From Pararhodobacter sp. (GTDB taxonomy: Bacteria; Pseudomonadota; Alphaproteobacteria; Rhodobacterales; Rhodobacteraceae), in the NCBI GenBank assembly GCA_020832545.1, contig JAFIEK010000036.1:1-38758 (forward strand): a stretch of DNA of 38,758 nt, written 5' to 3'. The notes under the pieces are model-generated. The model ran no database searches, was not told where the DNA came from, and saw only the letters and a program-made list of their open reading frames with translations. A program made the position numbers and the translations under genes. Within the stretch, counting starts at the first letter, position 1, and every line of letters begins with the position of its first letter. Positions 10,296 through 18,789 of this stretch are shown here, piece by piece.

Positions 10296-10370
10296 TGGAG
10301 CGGGCGAGGCGATTCGAACGCCCGACCCTAACCTTGGCAAGGTTATGCTCTACCCCTGAGCTACGCCCGC
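10296..10370 (-). tRNA. tRNA-Gly (anticodon GCC), downstream copy
   Basis: A 75-base cloverleaf with encoded CCA. The acceptor stem is GCGGGCG/CGCCCGC with discriminator T, the D arm is AGCTCAGGGGTAGAGC, the anticodon loop is CTTGCCAAG-like with GCC at its centre, and the T loop is TTCGAAT. The T stem is GGGCG/CGCCT, with one G-U pair. The rest is identical to the copy at 10515-10589 except this T stem. It is separated from that copy by a terminator, so it probably has its own promoter. Confidence 0.97.
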
Positions 10371-10382
10371 TCTATGCGCGCA

Positions 10383-10412
10383 GCACTAGCCCAAGTCCGG
10401 GGCCGGTGCAAG
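10383..10412 (-). promoter_or_regulatory. Probable promoter of the downstream tRNA-Gly
   Basis: On the minus strand TTGCAC (10412-10407) is followed after 17 bases by TAGTGC (10388-10383), 12 bases before the tRNA 5' end. The spacing is ideal and the hexamers are moderate sigma-70 matches. A terminator between the two tRNAs makes a separate promoter necessary. Confidence 0.5.
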
Positions 10413-10480
10413 CGGGTTTCGCGCCGGTTTGCGGATCGGATGGAAGGGTCTTGCGGCAGGAAACGTCGCGCATACCGGGC

Positions 10481-10511
10481 AAGAAAAAAGGCACCCCGCA
10501 GGGTGCCTTTT
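10481..10511 (-). terminator. Intrinsic terminator of the upstream tRNA-Gly
   Basis: On the minus strand GGGTGCC is at the stem top: AAAAGGCACCC (10486-10496) pairs with GGGTGCCTTTT (10501-10511), an 11-bp stem with a 4-base loop. It is followed by a U-rich tail (TTTTTTCTT reading down to 10481). It starts four bases after the tRNA 3' end. Confidence 0.9.
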
Positions 10512-10514
10512 CAC

Positions 10515-10589
10515 TGGAGCGGGCGATGAGATTCGAACTCACGACCCTAACCTTGGCAAGGTTATGCTCTACCCCTGAGCTACGCCCGC
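10515..10589 (-). tRNA. tRNA-Gly (anticodon GCC), upstream copy
   Basis: A 75-base cloverleaf with encoded CCA. The acceptor stem is GCGGGCG/CGCCCGC, the anticodon is GCC and the T loop is TTCGAAT. It differs from the other copy only in the T stem, here GTGAG/CTCAT, in which both sides changed together so pairing is kept. It has its own terminator directly downstream and its own promoter upstream. Confidence 0.97.
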
Positions 10590-10605
10590 TCCCTTGATGG
10601 CGCGT

Positions 10606-10634
10606 GATGTATGAAAAGCCGGGGTGCGCTGCAA
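10606..10634 (-). promoter_or_regulatory. Probable promoter of the upstream tRNA-Gly
   Basis: On the minus strand TTGCAG (10634-10629), a 17-base spacer, then TACATC (10611-10606), 16 bases before the tRNA 5' end. Good spacing, and TTGCA is shared with the -35 of the other tRNA copy. Confidence 0.55.
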
Positions 10635-10709
10635 GGAGAAAATGCGGTGAGGCGCGAAAATTTCCAGCCAGCGCCCGGCCGCAAGCGCGGTGTTTGGTGG
10701 GGACCGGGC

Positions 10710-10794
10710 AGGGGGCTTTGCCCCCTCTTGGCCTCGCGGCCAATTCACCCCCAGCGTATTTGTGGCAAGATGAAGGGGCGCGGCAGCGCCCCTG
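10710..10794 (-). repeat. Palindromic intergenic repeat, copy B (complete)
   Basis: Read on the minus strand: a hairpin of GGGGCGC/GCGCCCC type, the spacer TTCATCTTGCCACAAATACG, GGGGGTGAATTGGCCGCG and GGCCAA (second hairpin), then AGGGGGC/GCCCCCT (third hairpin, 10710-10726). It fills the gap between the tRNA promoter and the 3' end of pyruvate carboxylase. It is the best full copy and serves as the reference for copies A, C, D and E. Confidence 0.75.
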
Positions 10795-10835
10795 TCATGG
10801 CGTCGGTCTAGGCCCGCACGGGCCGTTGTGCGGCG

Positions 10836-13800
10836 TTATTCCAGCTCGATCAGCAGATCCTTGGCGTCGATCTGCGCGCCGGGCTGAACATGGACGGCGC
10901 GCACGGTGGCCGCGCGCTCGGCATGCAGGCCGGTTTCCATCTTCATCGCCTCGATGGTCAGAAGCAGATCACCCGGTTTCACCTTTTGCCCCACGGACAC
11001 CGCCACCGAGGCCACCGAGCCGGGCATCGGCGCGCCCAAGTGATCAGCATTGGTCGGGTCGGCCTTTGGCCGGGCCGCAGTTGTGGCCTTGACCTTGCGG
11101 TTGGGCGTGCGGACGGTGCGGGGTTGGCCGTTCAGTTCGAAGAAGACCTTGACCTCGCCTTCTTCGTTGGTTTCCCCCAGCGCGATCAGGCGGATCTCCA
11201 GCGTCTTGCCGGGGTCAATCTCGGCGGAAATCTCCTCGCCTGCCTCCATCCCGTAGAAGAAATTCCAGGTGGGCAGGGTGCGCACCGGGCCATAAAGCCG
11301 GTGGCGGCCCATATAGTCGAGGAAGACCTTGGGATACATAAGGTAGCCGTTGAGGTCTTCATCATCAATGCGAAGCCCCTCCATCTCGTCGATCAGCTTC
11401 TGGCGCGTCTCGTTCAGATCGACAGGTGGCAGGTGCTTGCCAGGGCGATCAGTCATCGGCGCTTCACCCTTGAGCACCTTGGCCACGATCCCGGCAGGCC
11501 AGCCACCCTCAGGCTGGCCAAGGTTGCCGCGCAACATGTCGATGACAGAGTCGGGGAAGGCCATGTCATGCTCGGGGTCTTCGACCTGCGCGCGGCTCAA
11601 CCCCTGCGTGACCATCATCAGCGCCATGTCGCCCACCACTTTGCTTGAGGGCGTGACCTTGACGATATCGCCGAAGATTTGGTTCGCATCGGCATAAGCG
11701 CGCGCCACCTCGGGCCAGCGTTCCTCAAGGCCAAGCGAGCGGGCCTGCGCCTTCAGATTGGTGAACTGCCCGCCCGGCATCTCATGCAGATAGACCTCGC
11801 TTGAGGGCGCCTGCTGCCCGGTCTCGAACGCGCCGTAATGCACGCGCACCTGCTCCCAGTAATCCGAGATCGCGCGGATGGCGTTGATATCCAGCCCGGT
11901 GTCGCGGTCGGTGTGGCGCAGGGCCTCGACGATGGAGCCGAGCGTGGGCTGGCTGGTATTGCCCGAAAACGCATCCATCGCGGCATCGACAGCATCGACC
12001 CCGGACTCGGCGGCGGCGATGATCGTGGCGATCGACGCGCCCGAGGTGTCATGCGTATGGAAGTGGATCGGCAGATCCACCGCATCCTTGAGCGCTTTGA
12101 ACAGCACCCGCGCGGCGGGGGCCTTCAACACGCCCGCCATGTCCTTGACGCCCAGCACCTGTGCGCCCGCCGCTTCCAGCGCTTTGGCCATGCGGACGTA
12201 GTAGGCAAGGTCGTATTTGGCGCGCGCAGGGTCCAGCAGGTCGCCGGTGTAGCAGATGGTGCCCTCGCAGATGCGCCCGGTCTCCAGCACCGCGTCCATG
12301 GCGACGCGCATGTTCTCCACCCAGTTCAGGCTGTCGAACACGCGGAACACGTCCACCCCGGTTTCAGCGGCCTGTTTCACGAAGGACTGCACCACATTAT
12401 CCGGGTAATTGGTGTAGCCCACCCCGTTCGAGGCGCGCAGCAGCATCTGCGTCAACAGGTTGGGCATGCGCGCGCGCAGGTCACGCAGGCGTTGCCAGGG
12501 GCATTCCTGCAAGAAGCGATAGGCCACGTCGAAAGTGGCGCCGCCCCAGCATTCAACGCTGAACAGCCCCGGCAGGTTGGCGGCATAGGCGGGCGCCACG
12601 CGGATCATGTCAATGGAGCGCATGCGCGTGGCCAGAAGCGACTGATGCGCGTCGCGCATGGTGGTATCGGTGAGCAAAAGGCGCTTTTCGGCCTTCATCC
12701 AGTCGGCCACGGCCTTGGCGCCCTTTTCCTCCAGCAGGGTCTTGCTGCCGGGGGCCGGAGGGGCGCTGGTGGCGGGCGGCTGCGGCGTGCGCGGTTGGGC
12801 CGCGGGGCGCGGGCGGCCTGCGGTCTCGGGGTGGCCGTTGACAGTGATATCGGCCAGATAGGTCAGGATTTTGGTGGCCCGGTCACGGCGCTTGCGGAAG
12901 TGGAACAGCGCATCCGTGGTGTCGATGAACTTGGTCGTATAGGTGTTATCCAGAAACGTCGGATGCTTGAGCAGGTTTTCGACGAACGCGATGTTGGTTG
13001 AAACGCCCCGGATGCGGAATTCACGCAAGGCGCGGTCCATCCGGGCGATGGATTCCGCGGGCGTCGGTGCCCAAGCGGTGACCTTTACCAGAAGGCTGTC
13101 ATAGTAGCGTGTGATCACGCCGCCCGAATAGGCGGTGCCGCCATCCAGACGAATGCCCATGCCTGTGGCTGAGCGGTAGGCGGTGATGCGCCCGTAATCG
13201 GGGATGAAGTTATTCAGCGGGTCTTCGGTGGTGATGCGGCATTGCAGCGCGTGGCCGGAAAGGGTGACATCAGCCTGTGAGGGGGTGCCGGTGGCCTGCG
13301 CCAGCGTCTCGCCCTCGGCAATGCGGATCTGGGCTTTGACGATGTCGATGCCGGTCACTTCTTCGGTGACGGTATGTTCGACCTGAACGCGGGGGTTCAC
13401 CTCGATGAAATAGAACTGCTCATCGTCCATATCCATCAGGAATTCGACGGTGCCCGCGTTCTGATAACCCACTGCGCGGCCAAGTTTGAGGGCCAGATCG
13501 CAAACCTCGGCGCGCTGGGCCTCGGTCAGATAGGGGGCGGGGGCGCGTTCAACCACCTTCTGGTTGCGGCGCTGAACCGTACAATCACGCTCATAAAGGT
13601 GATAAAGTTCACCATGCGTGTCGCCCAGAAGCTGCACCTCGACATGGCGCGCGCGTTCGATCATCCGCTCCAGATAGCCCTCGCCATTGCCGAACGCGGC
13701 CTCGGCCTCGCGCCGGCCTTCGCGGATGCGGGTTTCCAACTCATCAGGACCAAGGATGGCGCGCATGCCGCGCCCGCCGCCGCCGTGGCTGGCCTTGAGC

Positions 13801-14276
13801 ATCAGCGGATAGCCGATTTTTGCGGCCTCGGCGCGGATGGCCTCCATATCCTCGCCCAGAACCTCAGTCGCGGGGATGACCGGCACCCCGGCTTCGATCG
13901 CCACACGCCGGGCGCTGGCCTTGTCACCCAGCGCGCGCATCGTGTCGGCGCGCGGGCCGATGAAGGTGATGCCCGCCTCAACGCAGGCATCCACCAGTTC
14001 GGGGTTTTCCGACAGCAGGCCATAGCCCGGATGGACCGCATCGGCGCCTGACAGCTTGGCCACGCGAATGATCTCGGGGATCGACAGATAGGCCGCCACC
14101 GGCCCCAGCCCGGCACCGATGCGGTAGGCCTCGTCAGCCTTGAACCGGTGCAGGCCCAGCTTGTCCTCTTCGGCATAAACGGCGACGGTGCGCTTGCCCA
14201 GCTCATTGGCTGCGCGCATGACGCGAATGGCGATTTCGCCGCGGTTGGCGATGAGGATCTTCTGGAAAGCGGTCAT
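10836..14276 (-). CDS. pyc: Pyruvate carboxylase
   Basis: This biotin enzyme makes oxaloacetate from pyruvate, bicarbonate and ATP (anaplerosis), and works as a tetramer in the cytosol. All domains are present in one 1146-aa chain, the usual length. Biotin carboxylase (about 1-450) starts KILIANRGEIAIRVMRAA, with HGGGGRGMR as the ATP-grasp glycine loop. The carboxyltransferase (about 535-835) has LLTDTTMRDAHQSLLATR, and VLGVKDMAG holds the carboxylated Lys. An allosteric and tetramer linker follows. The biotinyl domain has EAMKMETG with biotinyl-Lys at residue 1112. ATG 14276 has GGGGGAGA upstream. The frame stays open to 14387, but that would overlap the next gene. Confidence 0.98.
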   Translation of the reverse strand: MTAFQKILIANRGEIAIRVMRAANELGKRTVAVYAEEDKLGLHRFKADEAYRIGAGLGPVAAYLSIPEIIRVAKLSGADAVHPGYGLLSENPELVDACVEAGITFIGPRADTMRALGDKASARRVAIEAGVPVIPATEVLGEDMEAIRAEAAKIGYPLMLKASHGGGGRGMRAILGPDELETRIREGRREAEAAFGNGEGYLERMIERARHVEVQLLGDTHGELYHLYERDCTVQRRNQKVVERAPAPYLTEAQRAEVCDLALKLGRAVGYQNAGTVEFLMDMDDEQFYFIEVNPRVQVEHTVTEEVTGIDIVKAQIRIAEGETLAQATGTPSQADVTLSGHALQCRITTEDPLNNFIPDYGRITAYRSATGMGIRLDGGTAYSGGVITRYYDSLLVKVTAWAPTPAESIARMDRALREFRIRGVSTNIAFVENLLKHPTFLDNTYTTKFIDTTDALFHFRKRRDRATKILTYLADITVNGHPETAGRPRPAAQPRTPQPPATSAPPAPGSKTLLEEKGAKAVADWMKAEKRLLLTDTTMRDAHQSLLATRMRSIDMIRVAPAYAANLPGLFSVECWGGATFDVAYRFLQECPWQRLRDLRARMPNLLTQMLLRASNGVGYTNYPDNVVQSFVKQAAETGVDVFRVFDSLNWVENMRVAMDAVLETGRICEGTICYTGDLLDPARAKYDLAYYVRMAKALEAAGAQVLGVKDMAGVLKAPAARVLFKALKDAVDLPIHFHTHDTSGASIATIIAAAESGVDAVDAAMDAFSGNTSQPTLGSIVEALRHTDRDTGLDINAIRAISDYWEQVRVHYGAFETGQQAPSSEVYLHEMPGGQFTNLKAQARSLGLEERWPEVARAYADANQIFGDIVKVTPSSKVVGDMALMMVTQGLSRAQVEDPEHDMAFPDSVIDMLRGNLGQPEGGWPAGIVAKVLKGEAPMTDRPGKHLPPVDLNETRQKLIDEMEGLRIDDEDLNGYLMYPKVFLDYMGRHRLYGPVRTLPTWNFFYGMEAGEEISAEIDPGKTLEIRLIALGETNEEGEVKVFFELNGQPRTVRTPNRKVKATTAARPKADPTNADHLGAPMPGSVASVAVSVGQKVKPGDLLLTIEAMKMETGLHAERAATVRAVHVQPGAQIDAKDLLIELE

Positions 14277-14356
14277 TCGGTTCTCCCCCTGAGTCGCGCT
14301 GGTACCGGTTTCGTAAAGGAGTTTCTGCGCTGCGGCAAAGCATTTGAAAGATTTGG

Positions 14357-15517
14357 TTACATTTCGCCAACATTCTTTGCAGGCCATAGCCGCAAGCCTG
14401 CTTCGCGGGGGGATACGAGGCCAAGCTGCATCATGTTTGCAATCATGTCTTCACGCAGGATGTGGTCAAGATGCGCAGCGCCCTTCGGGCCAAGGGCGGC
14501 AAGTGCGTAATGCCATGCGCGGCCCAACATGACAAAATTTGCACCGCGCGCGATCATGCGCAGGATATCGAGGCCGGATTCGACACCACCATCGGCGATC
14601 AGCGGGTAGTCAGGGCCAACCGTGGCGCGGATGTCGGGAAGGACATCGACACTGGCAGGTGCGCCGTCAAACTGCCGCCCGGCATGGTTGGAGACCCAGA
14701 CGGCATCAACCCCGGCGTCAATCGCGCGGCGCGCGTCATCCGGGCGCAGGATGCCTTTGAGAACGAAGGGGCCATCCCAGCCCGCGCGCAGGGCCGCCAC
14801 ATAATCCCAGTCAGGATTGACGCGCAGCAGATAACCTGCGTGCCCGGTGGAGGGGGCGTTGCCGTCAAGGCGCTTGTATTCCTCCATCAAGCGCAGGCGG
14901 GGCACGCCCATGCGCAAGGTCCGCAACGCCCATTCGGGGCGCAGTACGGTCTGCATGATCATGCGCGGCGTCTTGCGGGGTGGAAAGGCCAGATCGGCGC
15001 GCAACTGGCGCTCACGCCGCGAGGGGGCAGGCACATCAACGGTCAGCACCAATACCCGGAACCCCGCCGCCTTTGCGCGCTTCAAAAGGTCTGTGCGGAT
15101 ATTGGGGTCGCGGGGCGGGTAAAGCTGGAACCAGCCTTTGTCCCCGGCCAGCGGCCCGATCTCTTCGGGCAGGCGGGTGGCGACGGTGGACAGACAATAG
15201 GGAATGTTGCGATGCGCGCCCAGCCGGGCCAGCGCAGCTTCGGCCCCCGGCCAGATCAGGCCGGACATGCCGATAGGTGCAATGCCAAAAGGCGCGGCAT
15301 GGTCCTGCCCCAGCAGGGGGGTGGTCAGATCCGGCGTGAACTCACCATCCAGCGCGGCGGGTAACATGCGCACGCCGTCAAGTGCTGCGCGATTCAGATG
15401 TTTGACCGATTCCGTGCCGGTCGCGCTGTCCAGATATTCCCAGGCGAAATGCGGAATCCGGTGCTGCGCGCGTTTGCGCAGATCAGAAAGGGCGGGGAAG
15501 CGCAGGTCAAGATCCAT
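14357..15517 (-). CDS. lldD: FMN-dependent alpha-hydroxy-acid dehydrogenase, L-lactate dehydrogenase (LldD)-like
   Basis: A 386-aa TIM-barrel flavoenzyme oxidising an L-2-hydroxy acid to the keto acid and passing electrons to the respiratory chain or oxygen. FMN site and catalytic motifs are FGIAPIGMSGLIWPGAE, WFQLYPPRDPNI, VLTVDVPAPSRRERQLR, FVLKGILRPDDA, and WVSNHAGRQFDGAPA with the catalytic His and substrate Arg. The last is a slight variant of the usual SNHGGRQLDG. IADGGVESGLDILRMIARGA closes the phosphate site. Lactate is the likely substrate, but other hydroxy acids are possible, so the symbol is tentative. ATG 15517 begins MDLDLRFPALSDL. It lies 80 bases upstream of pyc on the same strand; together they would route lactate to pyruvate to oxaloacetate. 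Confidence 0.87.
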   Translation of the reverse strand: MDLDLRFPALSDLRKRAQHRIPHFAWEYLDSATGTESVKHLNRAALDGVRMLPAALDGEFTPDLTTPLLGQDHAAPFGIAPIGMSGLIWPGAEAALARLGAHRNIPYCLSTVATRLPEEIGPLAGDKGWFQLYPPRDPNIRTDLLKRAKAAGFRVLVLTVDVPAPSRRERQLRADLAFPPRKTPRMIMQTVLRPEWALRTLRMGVPRLRLMEEYKRLDGNAPSTGHAGYLLRVNPDWDYVAALRAGWDGPFVLKGILRPDDARRAIDAGVDAVWVSNHAGRQFDGAPASVDVLPDIRATVGPDYPLIADGGVESGLDILRMIARGANFVMLGRAWHYALAALGPKGAAHLDHILREDMIANMMQLGLVSPREAGLRLWPAKNVGEM

Positions 15518-15587
15518 GGCAAAGCTATGCCAGCCAGCTGCGGGGCTGGCAAGCGGGCTCAGTTCTGGCGGGCTCAGTCTGGCAGGC

Positions 15588-16013
15588 TCAGTCTGGAGGC
15601 AGTTGCGCCACCCCGGCTTCGTCATAGAACTGCACAGGCTGACATTCGCTCAGCCAGTCGCGGGCCTCGATGTCGCAAAGCACTTCGGCCACCTGTTCGG
15701 CCACTGCGCGTGAGGGCAGTCCGCAGATGATTTCATGCCAGTGCACCCCCTCCTGATGCATGACAAACAGATCCACCGACCAGCCGGCAGGCTGGCACCA
15801 GTTGGTGGGCAGACAATCCTCGGCCAGCGCACCCCCTGCCACGCATTGCGCGGTGGCGGCGGCGAAACCATCTTCCGGCGTGTGGGCCACAGCCATGCCC
15901 GAGGCCATCTCGGGCGCCTGAACAAAGGCAATGCCCAATGGCCCCTCCTGCGCGGCTGCCGGCAGCAGCCCAAGGCCGACCACCATCACCGCAATACGCA
16001 CCATGCCTGTCAT
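15588..16013 (-). CDS. Exported small Cys-rich protein, DUF4189-like
   Basis: A 141-aa protein with a signal peptide (MTGMVRIAVMVVGLGLLPAAA, cut before QEGP). The mature part reads GIAFVQAPEMASGMAVAHTPEDGFAAATAQCVAGGALAEDC, the pattern of DUF4189-like periplasmic proteins: a strand, a small-residue loop, then a helix ending in Cys. Six cysteines in the mature chain suggest disulfides. No enzyme motif is seen. ATG 16013 is chosen; ATG 16004 would shorten the signal by three residues. It is divergent from uvrD, and the SOS box in the gap could affect both genes. Confidence 0.65.
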   Translation of the reverse strand: MTGMVRIAVMVVGLGLLPAAAQEGPLGIAFVQAPEMASGMAVAHTPEDGFAAATAQCVAGGALAEDCLPTNWCQPAGWSVDLFVMHQEGVHWHEIICGLPSRAVAEQVAEVLCDIEARDWLSECQPVQFYDEAGVAQLPPD

Positions 16014-16132
16014 GCCCTTTGTCCCTCGCGACTTTACAGGTGCGAATGATGGCACAAATCACGCCCAGCGGGAACGATCTTGCCGCGCGCCTCACCGCAA
16101 TGGGCGATCACGCATATTCGCAGGATAAATGT

Positions 16133-16147
16133 GAACAAATAATGAAC
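16133..16147. promoter_or_regulatory. SOS box (LexA site) upstream of uvrD
   Basis: GAACAAATAATGAAC is a perfect GAAC-N7-GAAC, the reverse complement of the alphaproteobacterial LexA consensus GTTC-N7-GTTC. It lies 64 bases upstream of the uvrD ATG in an AT-rich patch. uvrD is an SOS gene in many bacteria. The match is exact; binding is inferred. Confidence 0.75.
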
Positions 16148-16210
16148 GCAGACTTGGAACCCGCGCCTGCCTGCGTTAGGGTTCTGTAAAGGGCAACGGG
16201 GCCATCAGGC

Positions 16211-18628
16211 ATGAGCAGCGAAACCACATCCGGGCAAAGCCTGTCGCAGCAGGCCATGGCGCAGGCGGGGCAGGCGGCACAGGCGCGCTATATGGAGGGG
16301 TTGAACGAGCCCCAGCGCGAAGCCGTTGCGGCCATGGATGGCCCGGTCCTGATGCTGGCGGGGGCGGGCACCGGGAAAACCCGCGCCCTGACCGCGCGCA
16401 TCGCCCATCTGATCGCCACCGGCACCGCGCGACCCAATGAAATTCTGGCCGTGACCTTCACCAACAAGGCCGCGCGCGAGATGAAAAACCGTATCGGTGC
16501 GCTTTTGGGTGACTCGGTCGAGGGAATGCGCTGGCTGGGCACCTTTCATTCGATAGGTGTCAAGCTGTTGCGCAGGCATGCCGAACTGGTGGGGCTGAAG
16601 CCCGGCTTCACCATTCTGGACACCGATGACCAGTTGCGCTTGCTCAAGCAGTTGATTCAGGCCTTCAATATCGACGAAAAGCGCTGGCCTGCGCGGCAGA
16701 TGGCCTCGATCATCGATGGCTGGAAAAACCGCGCATGGCGCCCCGAATCGGTGCCAGGGGCTGAGGCCGGGGCCTATAACCATCGTGGCACCGAAATCTA
16801 CGCCGCCTATCAGGACCGCCTGCGCACGCTCAACGCCTGTGATTTCGGCGATCTGCTGCTGCATGCGGTGACGATCTTTCAACAGCATCCTGATGTGCTG
16901 GCCCAATACCAGCGCTGGCTGCGCTACATACTGGTCGATGAGTATCAAGATACCAATGTGGTGCAGTATCTGTGGTTGCGGCTTCTGGCCGGGGGGCACA
17001 AGAATATCTGCTGCGTCGGCGATGATGATCAGTCAATCTACGGCTGGCGCGGGGCAGAGGTGGGCAATATCCTGCGGTTTGAGCGTGATTTTCCCGGCGC
17101 CAAGGTGATCCGGCTTGAGCAGAATTACCGCTCGACCCCGCATATTCTGGCCGCGGCTTCGGCGGTGATTGCGGGCAACGAGGGGCGGCTGGGCAAGACG
17201 CTGTGGACCGAGCTGGAAGAGGGCGAAAAGGTGCGCCTGATCGGCCACTGGGACGGCGAGGAAGAGGCGCGCTGGATCGGTGATGAGATCGAGGCGCTGG
17301 AGCGCGGCGCGCGCGGGTTGGAGCCGATCTCACGCAACAACATGGCGATTCTGGTCCGTGCCAGCCACCAGATGCGCGCGTTCGAGGACCGTTTCCTGTC
17401 AATCGGCCTGCCTTACCGGGTGATCGGCGGCCCGCGCTTTTATGAGCGGCTGGAGATTCGTGATGCGATGGCCTATTTCCGCCTCGCCATCTCACCCACC
17501 GACGATCTGGCCTTTGAACGCATCGTCAACACGCCCAAGCGCGGATTGGGTGACAAGGCGCAGCAGACCATCCAGAAAGTGGCGCGCGCGGCTGATGTGC
17601 CGCTTCTTATGGGCGCGCGCCTGGCATTGCGCGACGGGCTGATATCGGGCCGGGCCTCGGGCGCGCTGCGGTTGTTTGTTGAGCAGATGGAACGCTGGCA
17701 TGACGCTGTGGGCACCGCGCCCGCCGCGCCCATGATCGAAGACGGGCTGGTGATAGAAGAGCCGCGCGACACCGGCTTGTCGCATATCGAACTGGCCGAG
17801 CAGATACTGGACGAAACCGGCTATACCGCCATGTGGCAGGCCGACAAGTCGCCCGATGCGCAGGGGCGGCTGGAGAACCTGAAAGAACTGATCAAGGCGC
17901 TGGAAAACTTTGAAAACCTTCAGGGCTTTCTGGAGCATGTTGCACTGATCATGGACAACGAATCCGAGGATTCGGCGGAAAAAGTCACCATCATGACGCT
18001 GCATGGGGCCAAGGGGCTGGAATTTCCCGTGGTCTTCCTGCCGGGCTGGGAGGACGGGTTGTTCCCGTCACAGCGCAGCATGGACGAGACCGGGCGCAAA
18101 GGCCTGGAGGAGGAACGCCGCCTGGCCTATGTCGGCATCACACGGGCTGAGCGGCTGTGCACCATCTCTTTCGCCGCCAATCGCCGGGTCTACGGGCAAT
18201 GGCAATCGCAACTGCCCTCGCGTTTCATCGATGAACTGCCCGCCGATCATGTCGAGGTTCTGACCCCACCGGGATTGTATGGCGGGGGCTTTGGTGCGGC
18301 GGGGATGTCGCGGGCCTCTTCGACGGTCGAATCCCGCGCAGCAAAGGCCGATGTCTATGCCTCGCCGGGCTGGAAGCGGTTGCAGTCACGTAGTCAGATG
18401 ACAGCAACTCCGGCGGAACTGGGGCGCAGCATCGCGCGGGCCTCAGGGGCCGGGGATGGGCCGTTTTTCAGCCCCGGTGAACGGGTGATGCATCCGAAGT
18501 TCGGGCTGGGCACCATCGTCGCGGCCGAAGGTGACAAAATGGCCGTGGCCTTTGACCGTGCGGGCGAAAAGCATATCGTCGCGCGCTTCCTGACCCCTGC
18601 CGAAGGGGTGGATGACGTGCCGTTCTGA
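16211..18628 (+). CDS. uvrD: ATP-dependent DNA helicase UvrD/PcrA (superfamily 1)
   Basis: A 3'-5' SF1A helicase acting after UvrABC and in mismatch repair to strip the cut strand. The motifs in order are LNEPQREAV (Q motif), LAGAGTGKTRAL (Walker A, residues 49-60), VTFTNKAAREMK (Ia), LVDEYQDTN (Walker B), GDDDQSIYGWRGA (III), LEQNYRST (IV), IMTLHGAKGLEFPVVF (V) and EERRLAYVGITRAE (VI). The 805-aa length and a C-terminal Tudor-like end (GERVMHPKFGLGTIVAAEGD) fit PcrA/UvrD with an RNA-polymerase-binding tail. ATG 16211 is the natural start. A SOS box lies 64 bases upstream. It converges with the hairpin RNA operon downstream. Confidence 0.97.
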   Translation: MSSETTSGQSLSQQAMAQAGQAAQARYMEGLNEPQREAVAAMDGPVLMLAGAGTGKTRALTARIAHLIATGTARPNEILAVTFTNKAAREMKNRIGALLGDSVEGMRWLGTFHSIGVKLLRRHAELVGLKPGFTILDTDDQLRLLKQLIQAFNIDEKRWPARQMASIIDGWKNRAWRPESVPGAEAGAYNHRGTEIYAAYQDRLRTLNACDFGDLLLHAVTIFQQHPDVLAQYQRWLRYILVDEYQDTNVVQYLWLRLLAGGHKNICCVGDDDQSIYGWRGAEVGNILRFERDFPGAKVIRLEQNYRSTPHILAAASAVIAGNEGRLGKTLWTELEEGEKVRLIGHWDGEEEARWIGDEIEALERGARGLEPISRNNMAILVRASHQMRAFEDRFLSIGLPYRVIGGPRFYERLEIRDAMAYFRLAISPTDDLAFERIVNTPKRGLGDKAQQTIQKVARAADVPLLMGARLALRDGLISGRASGALRLFVEQMERWHDAVGTAPAAPMIEDGLVIEEPRDTGLSHIELAEQILDETGYTAMWQADKSPDAQGRLENLKELIKALENFENLQGFLEHVALIMDNESEDSAEKVTIMTLHGAKGLEFPVVFLPGWEDGLFPSQRSMDETGRKGLEEERRLAYVGITRAERLCTISFAANRRVYGQWQSQLPSRFIDELPADHVEVLTPPGLYGGGFGAAGMSRASSTVESRAAKADVYASPGWKRLQSRSQMTATPAELGRSIARASGAGDGPFFSPGERVMHPKFGLGTIVAAEGDKMAVAFDRAGEKHIVARFLTPAEGVDDVPF

Positions 18629-18670
18629 CCCGCCACGGCAGTTCTGAAACCAACTGAGAATTCAAAGCTG

Positions 18671-18716
18671 AAAACAAAAAACGCGGCTGCCCTGGGAGGA
18701 GGAGGGGGCAGCCGCG
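18671..18716 (-). terminator. Terminator of the DUF1127-sRNA operon, with CCUCCUCCC in its loop
   Basis: On the minus strand CGCGGCTGCCC (18716-18706) and GGGCAGCCGCG (18692-18682) form a perfect 11-bp stem. The 13-base loop contains the CCUCCUCCC motif. It is followed at once by TTTTTTGTTTT (18681-18671). The last loop of the array is thus itself the intrinsic terminator. Confidence 0.9.
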
Positions 18717-18755
18717 CTATTTGTGCTTGGATCCGGGAGGAGGAGGGACCCTTGC
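18682..18755 (-). ncRNA. CcsR-like sRNA, fourth (last) two-hairpin unit
   Basis: Two hairpins 41 bases apart with loop motif GGGAGGAGG on the plus strand at 18735-18743 and 18694-18702, i.e. CCUCCUCCC in the minus-strand RNA. The first (18725-18755) has arms GCAAGGGTCC/GGATCCAAGC on the minus strand, with one G-U pair and a 2-base internal loop. The second is the operon terminator. Layout matches a CcsR unit of R. sphaeroides. Exact ends would be set by RNase processing and cannot be read here. Confidence 0.75.
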
Positions 18756-18763
18756 ATCACTAT

Positions 18764-18780
18764 GGAACACAAATGTGTCC
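18764..18780 (-). other. Small spacer hairpin between sRNA units three and four
   Basis: GGAACAC and GTGTCC pair around AAAT with one bulged A. It fills part of the longer 70-base interval between motif loops and lacks the CCUCC motif. Possible processing site or separator; inferred only. Confidence 0.35.
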
Positions 18781-18789
18781 CGATTTTGT

